Shown: positions 59,627 through 64,000 of the stretch, piece by piece
How positions within the stretch are numbered: position 1 is the first letter of the stretch
How the letters are laid out: each line of letters opens with the position of its first letter
NCBI RefSeq assembly: GCF_027594825.1
Contig: NZ_CP088930.1
Location: 2,169,019 to 2,233,018 of the forward strand
DNA: 64,000 bases
Source of the DNA: Serratia liquefaciens
GTDB taxonomy: Bacteria; Pseudomonadota; Gammaproteobacteria; Enterobacterales; Enterobacteriaceae
Direction: 5' to 3'
Made by a program: the position numbers and the translations under genes
The notes under the pieces: model-generated
The model's database searches: none
The model's input: only the letters and a program-made list of their open reading frames with translations
Told to the model about the DNA's origin: nothing

Positions 59627-60055
59627 TCAGAAATCGTCCATTTGCGCCGTTGCCGCCGGACGGGCAAGCGCAATCGCCTCACCGCCCTGCGCCACCAGCT
59701 CCTGTGCCGCCAGTTGAACATCCTTTCCTTCCAGCAATTCGGCACTCATCAGCAACATCGGGAAATTCACGCCGGTCACCACCGCTATCGGCACTGGCGT
59801 ATTGGGATCAAAGGCGTGACGGCAGGCCACGTTGTACGGCGTACCGCACAGCATATCGCACAGCACCAACACGCCATCGGCCCCGTCGCTCACCCGGAGC
59901 AGTTCGTCAGCAAAATCCTGCTTGAAAGCCTCGATACCGGCGCCTTCACTCAGACCGACATGGCTGGTCCCCGGCAATTCGCCGTAAACCATGTGCGCGC
60001 TGCTCAGTAACGCCTCGGCCAGCGGCCCATGAGAAGTCACAATCACTCTCAACAT
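59627..60055 (-). CDS. PTS enzyme IIA, mannose family
   Basis: This 142-residue cytosolic protein is phosphorylated by HPr on a histidine and passes phosphate to IIB. The active residue is His9 in IVTSHGPLAEALL. The family segments DGVLVLCDMLCGTPYN and VTGVNFPMLL are present. AAGGGG lies 9 bp before the ATG. It follows the isomerase gene by 5 bp, placing the isomerase at the head of the PTS operon. Confidence 0.93.
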   Translation of the reverse strand: MLRVIVTSHGPLAEALLSSAHMVYGELPGTSHVGLSEGAGIEAFKQDFADELLRVSDGADGVLVLCDMLCGTPYNVACRHAFDPNTPVPIAVVTGVNFPMLLMSAELLEGKDVQLAAQELVAQGGEAIALARPAATAQMDDF

Positions 60056-60060
60056 AATGT

Positions 60061-61830
60061 TTATCCCCTTACCCAGGCTTTGATGGTGCCCAGGGTTTTA
60101 CCCAGGCTGCGGCCATGAGGACTGATGCGATACGCCCCTACCACAGCCGGGACGATGAAGGTTTCCGCGTAATGCACCACGAAGGGAGCAAAATGGCCCT
60201 CAGGGCTTTCAACCACGGCCTCTTCCCCTTCCACCAGGTTCAGCACGTTCACTCGTCCTTCGGTATGGTGCAACACCGGTTCACTGAACCAGTGACGGCG
60301 GGTTTCGATAAATTCGCGCTCGTGCAGGCCGGTTCGCTCTTCCTGCCAGCCTTGCCCTTCAGCAACCGGTTCAATCCGGTTGACCAGATGCTCCGTTGCC
60401 CAGTCGGTGTCGCATTGCCAGTTGATCACCTGCTCACCGTGCTGCAGATGCACCGGGCGCGGCAGGCCATCTAACCCCACACGGCCCCAGTCCCACAGTT
60501 TGAAGGTGAAAATGTACGGCGTAGCGCTGATCTCCAGCACCATGGTACCCGCACCTGAGCAGTGCACCGTTCCTGCCGGGATCAGGAAGTGGTCGTGTTT
60601 GCGCGCCGGGAAGCGGTTCACAAAACGGCGATCGTCGAACGCCTTTTCGCCTCTTTGGGCGGCGGCCAGATCGGTCATCATCGCCTGCGGATCGGTGCCG
60701 TTTTTCATCCCCAGATACACTTCGGCATCCTGCTCTGCCGCCAGAATGTAATAGCTTTCATCCTGGGTGTAGTGCATACCGAAATGCTGTTGGATGTATT
60801 CCGTCAGCGGGTGCACCTGGAAGCTGAGGTTTTGCCCGCCGACGGTGTCCAGCAGGTCAAAACGGATCGGGAATTCGGCGCCGAAGCGTGCGTGCACCCG
60901 ATCGCCCAGCAGGGGCCTAGGGTATAACAGCACCAAATCTTGTGAGGGGATCTCGACCCGAACGTCACCAAAACGCATTAGCAGGCTGTTTTCCTCGGGC
61001 ACGCAGTCAAAACACCACGCGTAGTTGGCTGCCGTCGGGTCGAGATCGAACTGTTGTTTCATCCATTGACCGCCCCAGATGCCGGGGTCAAAAAAGGGCA
61101 CGACGCGGAACGGACGTTGGGTGACCTGCTGCAAACCAGCGTGGAATGCTTCACCGCTCACGGCCTTGGGCTTACCTGCCTGGTTGGTGTCCAACACCAG
61201 GTCCGCACGCTGCAACAACGGGGTTTTATGGCGATCGAACACCCGCCATTCCACAAAAAAGGCCCGCTTGTAACGACGCAACACGTCTTCGTCCACATTG
61301 GTTACGCCCCAGTTGCCCAGTTCGCCACGGCGAAAACGCTGCTGGATTTCCCAGCGAGCCATGTCGGCATACACCAGCACATCGCCCTCGGTGATCAACG
61401 CCGCGCCGGGCCCATAAATCACGACCAGACCACTTTCGACGCTCGCAATTTGATCGCGCAGTTGCTGCACACGCTCATCATCAAAAAACTCAGGCAGTTG
61501 ATGGCATGACAGCACGCCAAAAACACGATCATCGGTTAAGTTGCGCTCAATCATCGCGTGAATATGCGATTCATCATATTTGGCAAACTCGGAGTTAATA
61601 CTGCTGGCTGGCTGCAGCGGATGGATAAAATTCTCGCTCAGCTCTGCCAAATTCACCCCAGGGTAGCAATCCACCACTAACAGGGTTTTGCGTAATCCGA
61701 GGGCGGCAACCTTGCGGCTGACAGCCTCGACCACCGCCGGCCAACCTTGCCAGGCGGCATGATCAAACCCCTGAACCGCCACTTCCGGGTGTTTGTCATA
61801 GCTTGTTGCGTTGCGCTGTTGCTCTGTCAT
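60061..61830 (-). CDS. long class I mannose-6-phosphate isomerase-like protein
   Basis: This protein of about 589 residues has a C-terminal class I mannose-6-phosphate isomerase (cupin) domain from about residue 235, with the zinc-site residues in SFQVHPLTEYIQQHFGMHYT and ESYYILAAEQDAEVYLG, and HDHFLIPAGTVHCSG with a further metal histidine. Classical ManA is about 390 residues, so roughly 200 N-terminal residues are extra. They resemble a P-loop kinase-type domain (TLLVVDCYPGVNL; LVVIYGPGAALI) but lack a GxxxxGK[ST] loop. The start is unclear: ATG at 61830 has AGAAGG very close, and GTG at 61848 has no ribosome site. It heads the PTS operon; the operator lies 37 bp upstream. Confidence 0.85.
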   Translation of the reverse strand: MTEQQRNATSYDKHPEVAVQGFDHAAWQGWPAVVEAVSRKVAALGLRKTLLVVDCYPGVNLAELSENFIHPLQPASSINSEFAKYDESHIHAMIERNLTDDRVFGVLSCHQLPEFFDDERVQQLRDQIASVESGLVVIYGPGAALITEGDVLVYADMARWEIQQRFRRGELGNWGVTNVDEDVLRRYKRAFFVEWRVFDRHKTPLLQRADLVLDTNQAGKPKAVSGEAFHAGLQQVTQRPFRVVPFFDPGIWGGQWMKQQFDLDPTAANYAWCFDCVPEENSLLMRFGDVRVEIPSQDLVLLYPRPLLGDRVHARFGAEFPIRFDLLDTVGGQNLSFQVHPLTEYIQQHFGMHYTQDESYYILAAEQDAEVYLGMKNGTDPQAMMTDLAAAQRGEKAFDDRRFVNRFPARKHDHFLIPAGTVHCSGAGTMVLEISATPYIFTFKLWDWGRVGLDGLPRPVHLQHGEQVINWQCDTDWATEHLVNRIEPVAEGQGWQEERTGLHEREFIETRRHWFSEPVLHHTEGRVNVLNLVEGEEAVVESPEGHFAPFVVHYAETFIVPAVVGAYRISPHGRSLGKTLGTIKAWVRG

Positions 61831-61866
61831 ATCCTTCTGCCTATGCACTGAATAGATAGAAAAAGA

Positions 61867-61878
61867 TTAATCGATTAA
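61867..61878. promoter_or_regulatory. LacI-type operator TTAATCGATTAA upstream of the PTS operon
   Basis: A perfect 12-bp palindrome, identical to the one before the cupin operon, lies 37 bp before the isomerase start. A looser copy, TTAACGAGATTAA (61899-61911), stands 32 bp away. Confidence 0.78.
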
Positions 61879-61898
61879 CCTCATAACAAACAGGCTGA

Positions 61899-61911
61899 TT
61901 AACGAGATTAA
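61899..61911. promoter_or_regulatory. degenerate operator copy between the PTS operon and the LacI gene
   Basis: TTAACGAGATTAA has TTAA half-sites around a 5-bp centre instead of the 4-bp centre of the perfect copies. It lies midway between 61867-61878 and 61997-62012 and may be a secondary site or chance. Confidence 0.4.
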
Positions 61912-61996
61912 CCTCATATAACTGATAATAATCTGCTAAAAAGCTTATAAATCGCGATCGCCGTCACACTCTATTTAACGGAATTGCGCAGAAAAA

Positions 61997-62012
61997 GGTT
62001 AATCGATATACC
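61997..62012. promoter_or_regulatory. near-palindromic operator upstream of the LacI-family gene
   Basis: GGTTAATCGATATACC matches the 12-bp palindrome with a one-base change in one arm, flanked by GG and CC. It is 34 bp before the LacI gene start, so the regulator probably represses itself. Confidence 0.65.
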
Positions 62013-62045
62013 TTAGTGCAAGAGCCAGTATCGACAGGAGATGAA

Positions 62046-63071
62046 ATGAGCACCATAACCTTGGCGGATGTCGCCGCATACGCAAAAGTCTCCACCGCCA
62101 CGGTTTCGATGGTCTTGCGCAACCGTGGCCGTATTTCGGATGAAACACGCAAGCGTGTGCTGAGCGCCATCGATCATCTGGGCTACGTTTACAATCAGAC
62201 CGCGGCAAACCTGCGCAATCGCAGCAGCAATCAGGTCGGCCTGTTGCTGCACGACATCACCAACCCCTTTTATGCCGAGATGACCGCCGGGCTAAGCCAG
62301 GAGATGGAACGCCATCAACTGATGCTGTTTCTGGCCAACAGCGAAGAATCAGCCGACAGGCAACAAAAATTTGTCGACTCGCTGCTGCAAAACAGTGCCA
62401 GCGGCATGGTGCTGTGCGCCGCACGTCAGACGCCGAGCCTGTTTTTTGAAACGCTGAAACGCCGCAAGATCCCGGCCATCATGGTGGTCAGGCCGGTAGC
62501 CGATGCGCACTTTGACTTTGTCGGCACCGATAACTTCCTCGGCACGCAGTTGGCAACCCAGCATCTGTTGGATCTCGGCCACCGCAATATCGCTTTCATC
62601 GGGGGATCCATCAACTCCACCACCCGCGCGCAGCGATTGGGGGGTTACACCAGCAAACTGCTGGAACGGGGCATTATGGTCAAGGGAGAATGGATCGTGG
62701 ACAGCGAAGCCAGCCAAAGCTCCGGCGCCAAGGCCGCGGAACAGCTGTTGATGGCCCATCCGGAAATCACGGCGGCGTTATGCTATCAGGACATTGTCGC
62801 GTTGGGCGTGATGCAGACATTACGCAAACTCGACCGCCAGATTGGCCGTGATTTCGCGCTGATAGGGTTTGATGATATTACCGAAGCGTCGTTGGTGCAG
62901 CCGGGTTTGACCACCGTATCGGTGGCCTCACGCGAGATCGGCCGCAAAGCGGGGGAACTGCTGTATAGCCGTATTCAGGGCAATGATGAACCGCCAAAAC
63001 GCATCATCCTGCCGCCTTCGTTGGTGATCCGTCAATCCTGCGGCTTTGCCGATCAATCTACGCCGGCCTGA
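62046..63071 (+). CDS. LacI-family transcriptional regulator (MalI-like)
   Basis: This 341-residue regulator has the LacI helix-turn-helix (TLADVAAYAKVSTATVSMVL, about residues 5-24) and hinge, followed by a periplasmic-binding-type effector domain with DITNPFYAEMTAGL (about 72-85) and IAFIGGSINSTTRAQRLGGY. Overall it resembles MalI. AGGAG lies 4-7 bp before the ATG at 62046. It is divergent from the PTS-isomerase operon, with operator-like palindromes between, and probably represses that operon and the cupin operon until a sugar phosphate is present. The inducer is unknown. Confidence 0.92.
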   Translation: MSTITLADVAAYAKVSTATVSMVLRNRGRISDETRKRVLSAIDHLGYVYNQTAANLRNRSSNQVGLLLHDITNPFYAEMTAGLSQEMERHQLMLFLANSEESADRQQKFVDSLLQNSASGMVLCAARQTPSLFFETLKRRKIPAIMVVRPVADAHFDFVGTDNFLGTQLATQHLLDLGHRNIAFIGGSINSTTRAQRLGGYTSKLLERGIMVKGEWIVDSEASQSSGAKAAEQLLMAHPEITAALCYQDIVALGVMQTLRKLDRQIGRDFALIGFDDITEASLVQPGLTTVSVASREIGRKAGELLYSRIQGNDEPPKRIILPPSLVIRQSCGFADQSTPA

Positions 63072-63082
63072 TGCCGGCGTAG
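63058..63082. terminator. hairpin overlapping the stop of the LacI-family gene
   Basis: CTACGCCGGC and GCCGGCGTAG form a 10-bp perfect stem with a CTGAT loop. The TGA stop codon of the gene lies in the loop. No long T-run follows, so it is a terminator or 3'-end structure between convergent genes. Confidence 0.55.
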
Positions 63083-63087
63083 TACCT

Positions 63088-63870
63088 TTAACCGACCTGT
63101 ACCGACAGCATACTCAGTGCGCTCATCTCGATACCCTCCACCGGCAGAGTTATCGCCTCTTTGCCGTCCCAACTGCCCAGTACGTATAACAGCGGCAGGT
63201 AGTGTTCCGGCGTAGGGTTAGACAGCGCCGCGCCTTCATGCTGCATAAAATTGACCAGCGGGTGGTTATCCCCCTGATAATTCAGGTTATCACGCACAAA
63301 CCGATCAAACGACGTTGCCCACGGATAAGGGGTAGCGTCACCCTGCCATTTCACCATCCGCAGGTTATGCACCACGTTGCCGCTGGCGACGATCATCACC
63401 CCCTGGTCACGCAGCACCGCCAGTTTACGGCCCAGTTCATAATGGTATTCCGCCGGTTTGGTTCCGTCGATGCTGAGCTGCACGATGGGAATATCCGCCT
63501 CGGGATACATTTTAATCAACACGCCCCAGGTGCCGTGATCCAAGCCCCATTCACTGTCGTCTGCCGTGACGGCGATCGGCGCCAACACTTGCTGGATCTG
63601 CGCCGCCAGCTCAGGGGAGCCGGGTGCCGGATACCGGGTATCGAACAGCGCCTGCGGGAAGCCGCCAAAGTCATGAATGGTTTTTGGGTTTTCCATCGCG
63701 GTCACTGCGGTGCCACGAGTGTACCAGTGAGCGGAAACGGCAATGATGGCCTTCGGGCGCGGCAGCGTTTCACCCAGATGACGCCAGGCCTGGGTATAGC
63801 GGTTTTCTTCCAGCGCGTTCATCGGACTACCGTGGCCGAGAAAAAGTGCAGGCATACGAGAGCTGTTCAT
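63088..63870 (-). CDS. ygiD: 4,5-DOPA extradiol dioxygenase YgiD
   Basis: This 260-residue cytosolic enzyme belongs to the LigB-type extradiol dioxygenase family. E. coli YgiD (262 residues) opens the ring of L-DOPA and binds zinc. The metal-site histidines lie in LGHGSPMNA (His13) and VSAHWYT (His48), with LDHGTWGVL (about residues 110-118) close to the active site. I chose the ATG at 63870, with AAGGA 8 bp before it; the upstream ATG at 63963 would add a basic leader that is not family-like. In E. coli it directly follows ygiC; here the PTS-isomerase block intervenes. Confidence 0.94.
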   Translation of the reverse strand: MNSSRMPALFLGHGSPMNALEENRYTQAWRHLGETLPRPKAIIAVSAHWYTRGTAVTAMENPKTIHDFGGFPQALFDTRYPAPGSPELAAQIQQVLAPIAVTADDSEWGLDHGTWGVLIKMYPEADIPIVQLSIDGTKPAEYHYELGRKLAVLRDQGVMIVASGNVVHNLRMVKWQGDATPYPWATSFDRFVRDNLNYQGDNHPLVNFMQHEGAALSNPTPEHYLPLLYVLGSWDGKEAITLPVEGIEMSALSMLSVQVG

Positions 63871-64000
63871 ACAAGATCCTTGGTCAGTCGCAAACATGAT
63901 GGGGACTAGACTACGCCGTTTGCCACGGCGACACAGCCGGATAACCGTGATGATGATCTTCAATAAATTTGAACGGTTAAAACGATAGAAACAATCAGCC

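Noticed and set aside
63871..64000. Possible further gene or riboswitch at the right edge
   Set aside because: Only promoter-like sequence upstream of ygiD is visible; in E. coli zupT and ribB lie beyond, but nothing of them is within the window.

Overview
The window comes from an enterobacterium, most probably the genus Serratia. The backbone gene order is that of the E. coli 66-68 min region (exbDB, metC, yghB, yqhCD, dkgA, then emtA, ygiQ, ftsP, plsC, parC, mdaB, ygiN, parE, yqiA, cpdA, yqiB, nudF, tolC, then ygiB, ygiC, ygiD). Base composition is GC-rich, and ExbB carries the long N-terminal extension known from Serratia. I see no rRNA, tRNA, CRISPR array, insertion sequence or prophage gene. 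The genus is an inference from gene content; no search was possible.

Region by region: 1-7446 is backbone (TonB energiser, methionine biosynthesis, DedA protein, aldehyde reductases). 7464-25576 is accessory: an amidohydrolase; a 3-hydroxy-4-quinolone dioxygenase-like gene broken by one in-frame amber codon; a cellobiose-type PTS with a 6-phospho-beta-glucosidase; and a large sugar locus (DUF5107/TPR protein, MFS porter, ribose-type ABC importer, zinc dehydrogenase, aldose epimerase) facing a divergent ROK regulator. 25614-28448 returns to backbone (emtA, ygiQ). 28630-32766 holds a PfkB kinase and a xapA-xapB/LysR nucleoside module. 32783-46062 is backbone from ftsP through parC and parE to tolC. 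46210-53775 is a second insert with a mannonate dehydratase and the glycerol/dihydroxyacetone genes gldA-dhaKLM plus dhaR. 54128-55960 is ygiBC. 56025-63071 is a third insert: a mannose-family PTS, a long mannose-6-phosphate isomerase, two tandem cupin phosphoglucose-isomerase-like proteins and a LacI-family regulator. ygiD closes the window.

The accessory blocks are mostly self-contained carbohydrate units: transporter, phosphate-handling enzyme, regulator and, in several cases, a visible operator. The clearest regulatory find is a palindrome, TTAATCGATTAA, in front of both the cupin operon and the PTS operon, with a one-mismatch copy in front of the LacI gene. It ties genes about 6 kb apart into one predicted regulon. 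The gldA-dhaKLM promoter has two near-palindromic 15-bp boxes 32 bp apart, good candidates for DhaR binding. The least explained units are the DUF5107/ABC/MFS/ROK locus, whose substrate I cannot name, and the three-isomerase PTS locus.
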